Shown here piece by piece: positions 1 through 8,071 of a DNA stretch of 47,992 nt (position 1 is its first letter; every line of letters begins with the position of its first letter). The notes beneath the pieces are model-generated. The model was given only the letters and a program-made list of their open reading frames with translations. It ran no database searches and was not told the DNA's origin. Origin of the DNA: Clostridia bacterium. GTDB lineage: Bacteria; Bacillota; Clostridia; Christensenellales; Borkfalkiaceae. The stretch covers positions 1-47,992 of the forward strand of contig JAGHJS010000043.1 of assembly GCA_017886545.1 (NCBI GenBank), given 5' to 3'. The translations under genes and the position numbers were made by a program.

Positions 1-155
1 ATGGAGAGCATTTGGCGCGCGCCGCAGAGAGAAAAACGGCGGTTAGCCCGCAAAGCGGGCGTGCCCGCCGGTTGTCTCTCAAATCACGGAAAAAAGTTTT
101 GTCTCTTTCAAAACTTTTTTCGTGAACACCTTTGCGCGAGAAACGCGTGAATTTT
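1..155 (+). repeat. Modular hairpin element, copy E1 (truncated by window start)
   Basis: This is the 3' half of the dispersed modular element described in the findings. Positions 27-42 pair with 65-80: the frame GAGAGAAAAAC pairs with GTTGTCTCTC, and the inner arm CGGCGG (37-42) pairs with CCGCCG (65-70). A nested hairpin GCCCGC/GCGGGC lies at 46-60. A second long hairpin follows at 84-125 (TCACGGAAAAAAG.. pairing with ..CTTTTTTCGTGA), and then the tail GCGCGAGAAACGCGTGAA. No gene is visible here. Confidence 0.8.
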
Positions 156-202
156 TGTGCGAGGAATGCGTGAACCTTTTTGCGCCGCGGGTTTAAAAAT
201 AC

Positions 203-231
203 TTTACAAATGCCGCCGCACTTGGTACAAT
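203..231 (+). promoter_or_regulatory. Predicted sigma-A promoter of ileS
   Basis: A -35 box TTTACA (203-208) and a -10 box TACAAT (226-231) are separated by 17 nt. Transcription would start near 238, giving a leader of about 270 nt before ileS, which is the usual size for a T-box leader. Confidence 0.7.
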
Positions 232-237
232 AGGGGC

Positions 238-490
238 AGTTGCATACGGCGCTTACAGAGGACGCGCCGCATGCGCAGCCCGTTCCGAAAGAGAGCCGCG
301 GCAGGTGAAAGGCGGCGTGCGGGGCGCATGCAGGTATCCCCTCTCAGCCCGCGGGGCGAACCCTCCGCAAGGAGAAAGTAGTTTCGCGCGCGGTCACTTC
401 TCCCGCGTTACGAAAGAGGGCGTATGGCAGTATGTTTTGGTGGTAAAAAAGCGTTCTTTCGTTTTTCCGGAAACGAAGGGGCGCATTTTC
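238..490 (+). promoter_or_regulatory. T-box leader (tRNA-Ile sensing) of ileS
   Basis: The long leader between promoter and gene carries T-box landmarks. The distal Stem I signature AGAGAGCC..GCAGGTGAAAGGC lies at 290-312. A candidate specifier codon ATC (Ile) is at 336-338, followed by CCCTCTCAG. The sequence GGTGGTA at 439-445 contains TGGT, which can pair with the tRNA 3' end bearing A73. A hairpin at 451-484 with a short T-run after it would be the terminator. The T-box core is atypical because GGTGGTAAAAAAGCG replaces the usual GGTGGTACCGCG. Function in the family: uncharged tRNA-Ile stabilises the antiterminator and turns on the synthetase gene. Confidence 0.75.
451..490 (+). terminator. 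Leader (regulated) terminator hairpin before ileS
   Basis: GCGTTCTTTCGTTT (451-464) pairs over 14 positions with AAACGAAGGGGCGC (471-484), with several G-T pairs, around the loop TTCCGG. ATTTTC follows. It sits just upstream of the Shine-Dalgarno AGAGGT (500-505) and right after the T-box core, where a T-box terminator belongs. Confidence 0.65.
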
Positions 491-509
491 GCACTTTATA
501 GAGGTCAGT

Positions 510-3500
510 ATGGGAAAGTATAAAAAAGTAGACACGTCTCTGAATTTCGTCGGGCGCGAGCAGGAAGTCATCGACTTCTGGAACAAGAATCATGTGTTCG
601 AAGAGAGCATGAAGGAGCGCGAGGGGGGAGAGGAGTTCTCCTTCTACGACGGTCCCCCGACGGCGAACGGCAAGCCGCATATCGGGCATATCCTCACGCG
701 CGTCATGAAGGACATCATCCCGCGCTATCGGACGATGAAGGGAAAGCACGTCCTGCGCAAGGCGGGCTGGGATACGCACGGGCTGCCCGTCGAGCTCGAG
801 GTCGAAAAACTGCTCGGCATGGACGGCAAGCAGGATATTGAAAAGTACGGCATCGAGCCCTTCATCAAGCAGTGCAAAGAGAGCGTGTGGAAGTACAAGG
901 GCGAGTGGGAGCGCATGTCCGAGCGCGTCGGCTACTGGGCGGACATGGAGCACCCGTATATCACCTATGACGACAAGTATATCGAGTCCGTCTGGTGGGC
1001 GCTCAAAGAGATCTGGAAGAAGGGGCTTTTGTACAAGGGACACAAGATCGTCCCGTATTGCCCGCGCTGCGGCACCGCGCTCTCCTCGCACGAGGTCGCG
1101 CAGGGGTACAAGGACGTGAAGGAGACCTCCGTCTTCGTCCGCTTTAAGCGCAAAGGCATGGAAAATGCGTATTTCCTCGCATGGACGACTACGCCGTGGA
1201 CGCTCCCTTCCAACGTCGCGCTGTGCGTCAACGCGGAGGAGGACTACGCCGAGATCGAGGCGGAGGACGGCGCGCGCTACGTGCTCGCGCAGGCGCTCGT
1301 GCCCTCGCTGTTCGCCGAGGGGACATACAAGACGCTCTCGGTGAAGAAGGGGAGCGAATACGAGCGCTGCGAATATGAACCGCTCTTCCCCTATGCCGGG
1401 GGCAGCTACCGCGAACAGGCGCACTACGTCGTCTGCGACGGGTACGTCACCCTGACCGACGGCACGGGCATCGTGCATATCGCGCCCGCCTTCGGCGAGG
1501 ACGACTACCGCGTCGGCAAAAAGTACGGGCTGCCCGTCGTGAATCTCGTGGACGAGCGCGGCTGTTTCAAACCCGCCGTCACCGACTTTGCGGGCGTGTT
1601 CGTCAAAAAGGCGGACAAGGGCATCATCGCGCTCCTGAAAGAGAAGGGGCTCTTGTTCAAAGAGCTCGTGTACGAGCACAGCTACCCGCACTGCTGGCGG
1701 TGCGATACGCCCCTTCTGTACTATGCGCGCGAGAGCTGGTTCATCAAAGTCACCGCCGTCAAGGACGAGCTTTTAAAGGCGAACAACTCCGTCAACTGGA
1801 TGCCCGAGACCATCAAAACGGGGCGCATGGGCAACTTCCTCGAAAACGTCATCGACTGGGGCCTCTCGCGCGACCGCTATTGGGGCACGCCGCTGCCCGT
1901 GTGGGTGTGCGAAAAGTGCGGCAAAGTGCACGTCATCGGCAGCAAGGAAGAGCTGAAAGAAAAGTGCGGCATCGAGGGAGACATCGAACTGCACCGCCCG
2001 TATATCGACGGCTGCACCTTCGCCTGCGAGTGCGGCGGCACGATGAAGCGCACGCCCGAGGTCATCGACTGTTGGTTCGATTCGGGTTCCATGCCCTTCG
2101 CGCAGTACCATTACCCGTTTGAAAACAAGGACCTGTTCGACGAGACCTTCCCCGCCGACTTCATCTCCGAGGCGGTCGACCAGACGCGCGGCTGGTTCTA
2201 TACGCTGCTCGTCATCTCGACCATTCTCTTCGGAAAATCGCCCTTCAAAAACTGCATCGTTTTGGGGCACGTCAACGACAAGAACGGCGTGAAGATGTCC
2301 AAGCACAAGGGCAACGTCGTCGACCCGTGGAGCGTGCTCGACAAGCAGGGCGCGGACGCCGTGCGCTGGTATTTCTATACCTCGAGCGCGCCGTGGATCC
2401 CGTCCCGCTTCTATCCCGAGGCGGTCTCCGAGGCGCAGCGCCGCTACATGGGCCCGCTGTGGAACAGCTACGCCTTCTTCGTGCTGTACGCGGATATAGA
2501 CGGCTACGACCCGAGCAAATATGAACTGAAAGACTGCAAGCTCACGCTCATGGACAGGTGGATCCTCTCCAAGCTGAACACCCTTGTCCGCACGGTGGAC
2601 GAGGGGCTGGCGCAGTACGACATCACCGACAGCGCCCGCGCTCTTCAAGACTTTGCGGACGTGCTCTCCAACTGGTACGTGCGCCGTGGCCGCGAGCGCT
2701 ATTGGGGCAAGGGCATGACGGAGGACAAGGCGGCGGCGTACACGACGCTGTACACCGTTTTGGTCACGCTCGCAAAGCTGACTGCGCCCTTCACGCCCTT
2801 CCTCGCCGAGCAGATCTACCGGAACCTCGTGCCGCAGTTCTTCGCGGACGCGCCCAAGTCCGTGCATCTGTGCACCTTCCCCGTCTGCGACGAAGGGGCG
2901 ATCGATCCCGACCTCGAAAAGGGGATGGATTCGGTGCTCGACATCGTGGTGCTGGGCAGGGCGGCGCGCAACGCGGGCGCGCTCAAAAACCGCCAGCCGC
3001 TCGCGGAGATGGTGGTGGCTGCTTCGCGCGATCTCGACCTCAGCGACGAGTTGCGCGGGGTCATCCTCGACGAGCTGAACATCAAAAAGATGACGCTGAC
3101 GGACAGCGCCGATAAACTTGTCACTTATAAACTCAAACCGCAGCTCAAGACGCTGGGGCCGAAGTACGGCAAGCTGCTCGGCGGCATCCGCGCCTTCTTG
3201 GAGAGCTGCAACGGCGCGGAGGTCGTCGCGGCGGTGAAGGGCGGCGGCACGTATAAGACGGAGATAAACGGCGCGGAAGTCGAATTTGCGGAGGAGGATC
3301 TGCTCATCTCCACCGAGAGCGCCGAGGGCTACGTTTCGGCGAGCGACAAGGGGATGACCGTCGCGGTCGACACCCGCCTCACGCCCGCGCTCATCGACGA
3401 GGGCATCGAGCGGGAGATCGTCTCCAAAGTGCAGAACGAGCGCAAGGCGAGCGGCTTCGAAGTGACCGACCATATCCGCGCGTATTTTGCGGCGGAGGGC

Positions 3501-3659
3501 GACGTGCTGCGCGTCCTGAAAGAGCGCGCCGACGCGATCGCAAAAGTCGTGCTCGCAGACGTGTTTGCAACGGACGGGGCAGCCGCGGAAAAGGCGGCGG
3601 ACGGCGCAGGATGGGACGTCAACGGCAGCAAAGTGCGCTGTGTCATCGAAAAGGTCTGA
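510..3659 (+). CDS. ileS: Isoleucyl-tRNA synthetase (long, type 2)
   Basis: Class Ia synthetase that charges tRNA-Ile with isoleucine in the cytoplasm, with editing of misactivated valine. The 1049-residue length and the N-terminal sequence match the eukaryotic-like type 2 IleS common in clostridia. The HIGH motif is exact at residues 57-60 (GKPHIGHIL), and the KMSKS motif is KMSKH at 595-599. The first Cys-pair cluster, PYCPRCGT, is in the editing-domain region, and CEKCGK with CECGG lies further on. The ATG at 510 follows AGAGGT with good spacing. It is first in an operon with the methyltransferase that starts 6 nt after its stop. Expression is probably set by the T-box leader. In this family type 2 enzymes are often tolerant of mupirocin; that is not shown here. 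Confidence 0.97.
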   Translation: MGKYKKVDTSLNFVGREQEVIDFWNKNHVFEESMKEREGGEEFSFYDGPPTANGKPHIGHILTRVMKDIIPRYRTMKGKHVLRKAGWDTHGLPVELEVEKLLGMDGKQDIEKYGIEPFIKQCKESVWKYKGEWERMSERVGYWADMEHPYITYDDKYIESVWWALKEIWKKGLLYKGHKIVPYCPRCGTALSSHEVAQGYKDVKETSVFVRFKRKGMENAYFLAWTTTPWTLPSNVALCVNAEEDYAEIEAEDGARYVLAQALVPSLFAEGTYKTLSVKKGSEYERCEYEPLFPYAGGSYREQAHYVVCDGYVTLTDGTGIVHIAPAFGEDDYRVGKKYGLPVVNLVDERGCFKPAVTDFAGVFVKKADKGIIALLKEKGLLFKELVYEHSYPHCWRCDTPLLYYARESWFIKVTAVKDELLKANNSVNWMPETIKTGRMGNFLENVIDWGLSRDRYWGTPLPVWVCEKCGKVHVIGSKEELKEKCGIEGDIELHRPYIDGCTFACECGGTMKRTPEVIDCWFDSGSMPFAQYHYPFENKDLFDETFPADFISEAVDQTRGWFYTLLVISTILFGKSPFKNCIVLGHVNDKNGVKMSKHKGNVVDPWSVLDKQGADAVRWYFYTSSAPWIPSRFYPEAVSEAQRRYMGPLWNSYAFFVLYADIDGYDPSKYELKDCKLTLMDRWILSKLNTLVRTVDEGLAQYDITDSARALQDFADVLSNWYVRRGRERYWGKGMTEDKAAAYTTLYTVLVTLAKLTAPFTPFLAEQIYRNLVPQFFADAPKSVHLCTFPVCDEGAIDPDLEKGMDSVLDIVVLGRAARNAGALKNRQPLAEMVVAASRDLDLSDELRGVILDELNIKKMTLTDSADKLVTYKLKPQLKTLGPKYGKLLGGIRAFLESCNGAEVVAAVKGGGTYKTEINGAEVEFAEEDLLISTESAEGYVSASDKGMTVAVDTRLTPALIDEGIEREIVSKVQNERKASGFEVTDHIRAYFAAEGDVLRVLKERADAIAKVVLADVFATDGAAAEKAADGAGWDVNGSKVRCVIEKV

Positions 3660-3665
3660 CGCGGA

Positions 3666-4523
3666 ATGAAACTTGCGACCGATTGGAAGGATTACGCCGT
3701 GCTCGCCACGGGGGACGGCTACAAGCTCGAGCGCTGGGGCGGGATCGTCCTGCTCCGCCCCGACCCGCAGGTCATCTGGGGGGCGCGGCGCGACCTCTTC
3801 GCCGACCCGTCGATCCATGCCGTCTACCATCGCAGCGAGAAGGGCGGCGGCGCGTGGGAGTACCGCAAAAAGATGCCCGCCGAGTGGGAGATCGGGTATA
3901 AGGACCTGCGTTTCAAGGTCAAGCCGATGGGGTTCAAGCACACGGGGCTGTTCCCCGAACAGGCGGTCAACTGGGAGCGCATGCGCGCGCTCATCGAAGG
4001 GGCGGGGCGCCCGATAAAGGTGCTGAACCTGTTCGCCTACACGGGCGGGGCGAGCGTCGCCTGCGCCAGGGCGGGGGCGCAGGTCACGCACGTCGACGCG
4101 GCGAAAGGCATGGTCGAGCGCGCGGGCGAGAACGCGCGGCTCTCGGGGATCGCGGGCGGCATCCGCTATATCGTGGACGACTGCAAGAAGTTCGTGCAGC
4201 GGGAGCTCAGGCGCGGCAACCGCTACGACGCGGTCGTCATGGACCCGCCCTCCTACGGGCGGGGGCCGGGCGGCGAGCTGTGGAAGATCGAGGAGAGCCT
4301 CTTCCCCTTCGTGCAGCTCTGCGCCGGAGTGCTCTCGGAGCGGCCGCTGTTTTTTCTCATCAACAGTTACACCACGGGCCTGCAGCCCGCGGTGCTCGCC
4401 AATATCCTGACGCTGTGCATGCCCGCGGGCGGCAGCGTCGACGCATACGAAGTCGGGCTGCCGACGGAGGAGGGGATCTCCCTTCCCTGCGGCGCGGGAG
4501 GAATGTGCACATGGACGAACTGA
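3666..4523 (+). CDS. Class I SAM-dependent methyltransferase, RlmI-like
   Basis: 285-residue protein with a Rossmann-type SAM-binding domain. Motif I is VLNLFAYTGGAS, from residue 119, and the substrate motif is VVMDPPSYGRG, near 190-200. The combination of NLFAYTGG and DPPSYGRG is typical of the RlmI/RlmK-type 23S rRNA methyltransferase group. The N-terminal 100 residues look like the short N domain of that group rather than a full PUA domain. It begins 6 nt after ileS, so it is very probably co-transcribed with it, and its stop overlaps the next start by 13 nt. The substrate (rRNA base) is inferred from family only; a few relatives are annotated merely as methyltransferases. Confidence 0.85.
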   Translation: MKLATDWKDYAVLATGDGYKLERWGGIVLLRPDPQVIWGARRDLFADPSIHAVYHRSEKGGGAWEYRKKMPAEWEIGYKDLRFKVKPMGFKHTGLFPEQAVNWERMRALIEGAGRPIKVLNLFAYTGGASVACARAGAQVTHVDAAKGMVERAGENARLSGIAGGIRYIVDDCKKFVQRELRRGNRYDAVVMDPPSYGRGPGGELWKIEESLFPFVQLCAGVLSERPLFFLINSYTTGLQPAVLANILTLCMPAGGSVDAYEVGLPTEEGISLPCGAGGMCTWTN

Positions 4524-5203
4524 AGATCCTGCACGAGGACAACCACATCATCGTCGTATTAAAGCCGCAGGGTATCCCTTCCTGCGGGGACGAGAGCGGG
4601 GACGAGAACATGCTCGACGCCGTGAAGGAGTATATCCGCACGGCGTACAAAAAGCCCGGCAACGTGTACGTCGGGCTGGTGCACCGCCTCGACCGCCCCA
4701 CGGGCGGCGTCATGGTGTTTGCAAAGACGAGCAAGGCGGCGGCGCGCCTTTCGGAGCAGATGCGCACGGGCGACTTTGAAAAGAAGTACCTCGCCGTGCT
4801 CTCCGCCGTGCCGAAGGAGCCGCAGGGAAAGCTCGTCAACTACCTCAAAAAGAACGCCGTGAACAACATGGTCTACCTCTGCCCGCCCACGACGGAGGGG
4901 GCAAAGCTCGCCTCCCTCGAATACAGGGTCGCGGAGGAGAAGGGCGGCTGTGCGCTCGCGGAGGTCAAGCTGCACACGGGGCGCTCGCACCAGATCCGCG
5001 TGCAGATGGCGGGCATCGGCTGCCCCCTCGTCGGCGACATGCGCTACGGCGGGGAGAACGCGAAAAAGGGGAACCTTGCGCTGTGGGCGTATTCGCTTGC
5101 CTTCACGCACCCCGTCACAAAAGAACGGCTGCGCTTCCTTGCGGAGCCGCCGGAAAGCTCGCCGTGGAAGTATTTTTCGCTCGCGCCCCTCTTCACTTTG
5201 TGA
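4511..5203 (+). CDS. RluA-family pseudouridine synthase (no S4 domain)
   Basis: 230-residue enzyme that isomerises uridine to pseudouridine in rRNA or tRNA. The catalytic motif VHRLDRPTGG places the nucleophile Asp at residue 61, and the later family motif GRSHQIRVQMA is present. It lacks an N-terminal S4 RNA-binding domain, like the short RluA/TruC type. The ATG at 4511 was chosen over longer readings because GGAGGA (4497-4502) lies at the right distance and the protein begins with the typical ILHEDNHIIVVLKP strand. It overlaps the preceding methyltransferase by 13 nt in another frame, so translation is probably coupled. The exact target base cannot be told from sequence. Confidence 0.92.
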   Translation: MDELKILHEDNHIIVVLKPQGIPSCGDESGDENMLDAVKEYIRTAYKKPGNVYVGLVHRLDRPTGGVMVFAKTSKAAARLSEQMRTGDFEKKYLAVLSAVPKEPQGKLVNYLKKNAVNNMVYLCPPTTEGAKLASLEYRVAEEKGGCALAEVKLHTGRSHQIRVQMAGIGCPLVGDMRYGGENAKKGNLALWAYSLAFTHPVTKERLRFLAEPPESSPWKYFSLAPLFTL

Positions 5204-5261
5204 ACGGTCTGTTAAAAGGGCGGAGAAATCTCTGAAAATCCGAAAAGAACGAAAAAAGCGA

Positions 5262-5290
5262 TTGACAAAAGGGCGGCAATCCTATAAAAT
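5262..5290 (+). promoter_or_regulatory. Predicted promoter of the 820-residue membrane protein
   Basis: TTGACA (5262-5267) and TAAAAT (5285-5290) with a 17-nt spacer, 34 nt before the start codon. No clear terminator separates it from the upstream rluA-type gene. Confidence 0.85.
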
Positions 5291-5323
5291 GATACGGTAC
5301 AAGCCTTTAATCGGAGTAGTCTC

Positions 5324-7786
5324 ATGACAGGTACGAAGTCATACAGGTTTTATAAAAAGTGTGCGGTGACGGTGCTCGGGGTGCTGCTTGCGGTCTGCCT
5401 CATCGCGGGGGGGATCCTGCTCCTTCCGTTTTCTCCCGTGTACGCGGAGGGGACGGTCTCTGCGACGAGCATTTTCGAGACCAGCGGCGCGGACTATATT
5501 TCGGGTTCGGACGATTCGTATGCGTATATCGCCTATGAAGTCAGCGGCGGCGGCAGGGTAGCCTTCCAGCGCGACATGGCGCTCAAATGGTACGAGCGCG
5601 ACACGTCCGAAGGCGCGGACGCCTATGACGGCGCGGTCGGCTATTTCAGCACAGAATTTTCCTTTGCGGAACTCAACTTCACCTCCTTCACGCTCACGAT
5701 GGAGACCACCGAGATGAGCCAGAGCAAGGAGGGCAAGGCGGTCAATACGATCGTCTTTACGCCTGCGGAGGGCAGCGGGTTGAACGTCTCGGTCAACGGC
5801 GGCACAGAAACCGCCCTCGCCTATACGGCGGGAGAGACGATCCGCGTTGCCTTTACGAGAGCCGATACCTACGGGAACTTTTACGTAGCGGTCATCAACG
5901 CCGCGCAGGACAAGGAGCTCAGCCCCGTGCGCGTTACGGGCACTTTCACCAACATCGGCAAAAATTTTGCGGACTATGCCTCCTCTTCGAGCGATACGCC
6001 CGTGACGCCGCTCACCTTCTCCGCAGAGCTTGCGGAGAATGCGGAGGCGCCGCTGGTGCTCACCATTCTCTCTCTCAACGGGCAGAGTTTTGAACTGACG
6101 GACGACGGGCGCGTCACCGACAGCACGGCGCCCGTGCTCGTTGTCGACAGCGAGATCAAGCGGTTCGTGCTCGGCACGCAGTTCGATTTCGAGATGACCG
6201 CGATCGACGTGTGCGATTCCTCCATCTCTTCCAGCGACAGGACGAGCTATTACTATGTGAACCCCGTCTCCTCGAACATCTCCTTTGATGAGAACGGCGA
6301 CCTGCAGACGAGTGTGACGTCGGGCGAGGGCGAGGACGCCGAAACGACCGAATATTACGTCGAGTGGGAGAGCGACAGGTACTTCTTTGAGAGCGATTTC
6401 CTTGGTACAGACGGGCAGCTCAACGACCCTTCGATCAGTATTGCCGTCTCCCTCACGGACGACTCCGACAACACGGGCTGGTACCTGTTGGAGTGGTTCG
6501 GCGATTACAGCGAAACGGAGGGCAGTTTCTACGGCATCCCCGTTGTCACGCCGGAGAGCGACACCGCGGCGCGTCCCGACGCGGGGTTCTATACCGTGAC
6601 CGAGACGGTCGAGGACACGCCGGATGAACCCGAACAGGCGAACAGCGGCAGCGACATCTCCGCTTATCAGGAAGCCGTCGACGCTGCTGCCGTCACCGAG
6701 GACGAGGACGGAAACGAGGTCAGCATCCAGGTCGGCGACGGCGCGTACTTCTACCTGCCTTCGCTCAAAGCGTATATTTCGGATACGACCTGCGGCTACA
6801 CGGATATGGAGTTCACCGTCTATTACACGGTGAACGGCGGCGAGACGCAGTCCGGCAGCGGGCTCTCCTATGACGAGCTCTCCATCGAACTTTCTTCGGC
6901 GGGCAACTACCGTTTCCGCGTCGTTCCCACGAACGCGTCGGGGCTGTCCTCGTACGGCGTATTTGAAACGTCGGAGGGGAGCGGACAGTATAAGTACGCC
7001 GAGATCACGAGCGACAACGTCTGGGACGCGCTCAACCTTGCGGATTTCACCTTTGCCGTGACGTATAACGGTCCCTCCGTCGAGGCGTCCGACAACGACG
7101 ACATCGGCTATGTGGACGCGACGTTCACTTTTGAGGACTTCGAGGTGATCGCGCTGAGCGGATACCAGAGCAATTATACACTCTACCGCATCGTCCTTCT
7201 GGACGCGTATGCGGACGAGTATGAGAGCAGCGACCGCGCGGCGGACGTCCAGACGGCGTATGCCGAAGGGCGCATCGCTTCCTCCCGCGAAGAGGCGGAA
7301 GCGAATCCCGAGCAGTATATCGGGTACACGGTGGCGATCGCCGAATACGACGACGAGCTGGACGAGGACGAAGGGGACAACGTTTACAACTGGAATCCGG
7401 ATTCCTCTCTCTCCTTTGTCCCGCAGGAGATCGGGTATTATATGCTGACCACGGAAGTCGCGTCTTACCCCTGGAGCAATGCGCACGGCACGGTCTCGGG
7501 GCAGAAAGCGGTCTACATCAGCGCGGAGTCGGATATTCAGGAGGGCGAAACAGGAACAGACTGGCTGCAGAACAACATCCTCTCCGTCGTGTTCCTCGCC
7601 GTCGGTGCGGCGTGCCTGATCGCGATCGTCGTGCTGCTGCTCATCCGTCCGAAGAAGAAGCCTTCGGATGCCGCTGCCGTCAAGGCGCTTGAAAAGGCAG
7701 AGGGTTCGGAACCCGCGCAGGAGACCGAACAGAGCGGTGCGAAGAGCATCAAGCAGAAGCGCAAAGAGCGCAGGAATAAAAAATAA
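5324..7786 (+). CDS. Large secreted/membrane-anchored protein of unknown function
   Basis: I do not recognise a named family. The 820-residue protein starts with a signal sequence: basic residues, a hydrophobic core at about 13-35, and a likely cleavage site near VYAEG. A long acidic, Ser/Thr/Asp/Tyr-rich extracellular part follows, with beta-sandwich-like stretches (for example TDMEFTVYYTVNGGE and YRFRVVPTNASG, which resemble Ig-like or fibronectin-like repeats). Near the end comes one transmembrane helix (VVFLAVGAACLIAIVVLLL), and then a basic cytoplasmic tail ending KQKRKERRNKK. This topology fits a cell-surface protein held by a C-terminal helix; no LPXTG motif is seen. The start ATG follows GGAG at 5313-5316. 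It is monocistronic between its own promoter and a strong terminator. Confidence 0.85.
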   Translation: MTGTKSYRFYKKCAVTVLGVLLAVCLIAGGILLLPFSPVYAEGTVSATSIFETSGADYISGSDDSYAYIAYEVSGGGRVAFQRDMALKWYERDTSEGADAYDGAVGYFSTEFSFAELNFTSFTLTMETTEMSQSKEGKAVNTIVFTPAEGSGLNVSVNGGTETALAYTAGETIRVAFTRADTYGNFYVAVINAAQDKELSPVRVTGTFTNIGKNFADYASSSSDTPVTPLTFSAELAENAEAPLVLTILSLNGQSFELTDDGRVTDSTAPVLVVDSEIKRFVLGTQFDFEMTAIDVCDSSISSSDRTSYYYVNPVSSNISFDENGDLQTSVTSGEGEDAETTEYYVEWESDRYFFESDFLGTDGQLNDPSISIAVSLTDDSDNTGWYLLEWFGDYSETEGSFYGIPVVTPESDTAARPDAGFYTVTETVEDTPDEPEQANSGSDISAYQEAVDAAAVTEDEDGNEVSIQVGDGAYFYLPSLKAYISDTTCGYTDMEFTVYYTVNGGETQSGSGLSYDELSIELSSAGNYRFRVVPTNASGLSSYGVFETSEGSGQYKYAEITSDNVWDALNLADFTFAVTYNGPSVEASDNDDIGYVDATFTFEDFEVIALSGYQSNYTLYRIVLLDAYADEYESSDRAADVQTAYAEGRIASSREEAEANPEQYIGYTVAIAEYDDELDEDEGDNVYNWNPDSSLSFVPQEIGYYMLTTEVASYPWSNAHGTVSGQKAVYISAESDIQEGETGTDWLQNNILSVVFLAVGAACLIAIVVLLLIRPKKKPSDAAAVKALEKAEGSEPAQETEQSGAKSIKQKRKERRNKK

Positions 7787-7801
7787 TCGTAAACGAGCGT
7801 T

Positions 7802-7838
7802 CGGCGCGCCGCGGAAATTTCCGCGGCGCGCCGTTTTT
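7802..7838 (+). terminator. Rho-independent terminator
   Basis: A perfect palindrome CGGCGCGCCGCGGAAA/TTTCCGCGGCGCGCCG (7802-7833) is followed by TTTTT (7834-7838). It ends the transcript of the surface protein. Confidence 0.95.
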
Positions 7839-7853
7839 CTGTCTGCGAAAAGA

Positions 7854-7964
7854 TTCCCCCTTTCAAAGAGGGAAAGGTGTCACGCAGTGACGGATGAGGA
7901 AGACGCGATCGCGGAATAAAAAAGTCTCCCCCTTTCCCAAAGGGGAAGGGGTCACGCGGTGACG
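7854..7964 (+). repeat. Two copies of a short palindromic repeat
   Basis: Copies at about 7854-7892 and 7926-7964 share CCCCCTTTC..AAAG..GGGAA followed by GTCACGC(A/G)GTGAC. Each contains two small palindromes: CCCTTT pairs with AAAGGG, and GTCACGC pairs with GTGAC. They lie between the terminator of the surface protein and feoAB. The remaining sequence up to 8071 shows a CCTGCC/GGCAGG hairpin (8000-8023) and a run of ten Gs (8038-8047), but no convincing promoter. Confidence 0.7.
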
Positions 7965-8071
7965 CAGGCGGATCGTTTTTTCTCCGTTTTTTCGGAGCCT
8001 GCCCGTGCGGCGAAGGCAGGGGAAAACGCGCACGGCACGGGGGGGGGACAGGCTGTGCAGGGGTGTGCGGT

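Noticed and set aside
1773..4091. Long minus-strand open frame opposite ileS and the methyltransferase (772 codons)
   Set aside because: It is the mirror of GC-rich codon usage in real genes; the product is Arg/Ala/Asp/Val-rich with no family motifs, and the + strand carries clear IleS motifs.
5339..7486. Minus-strand open frame opposite the large surface protein (715 codons)
   Set aside because: Composition is Arg/Val/Gly-rich shadow sequence, without a ribosome site; the + strand frame has signal peptide, membrane anchor, promoter and terminator.
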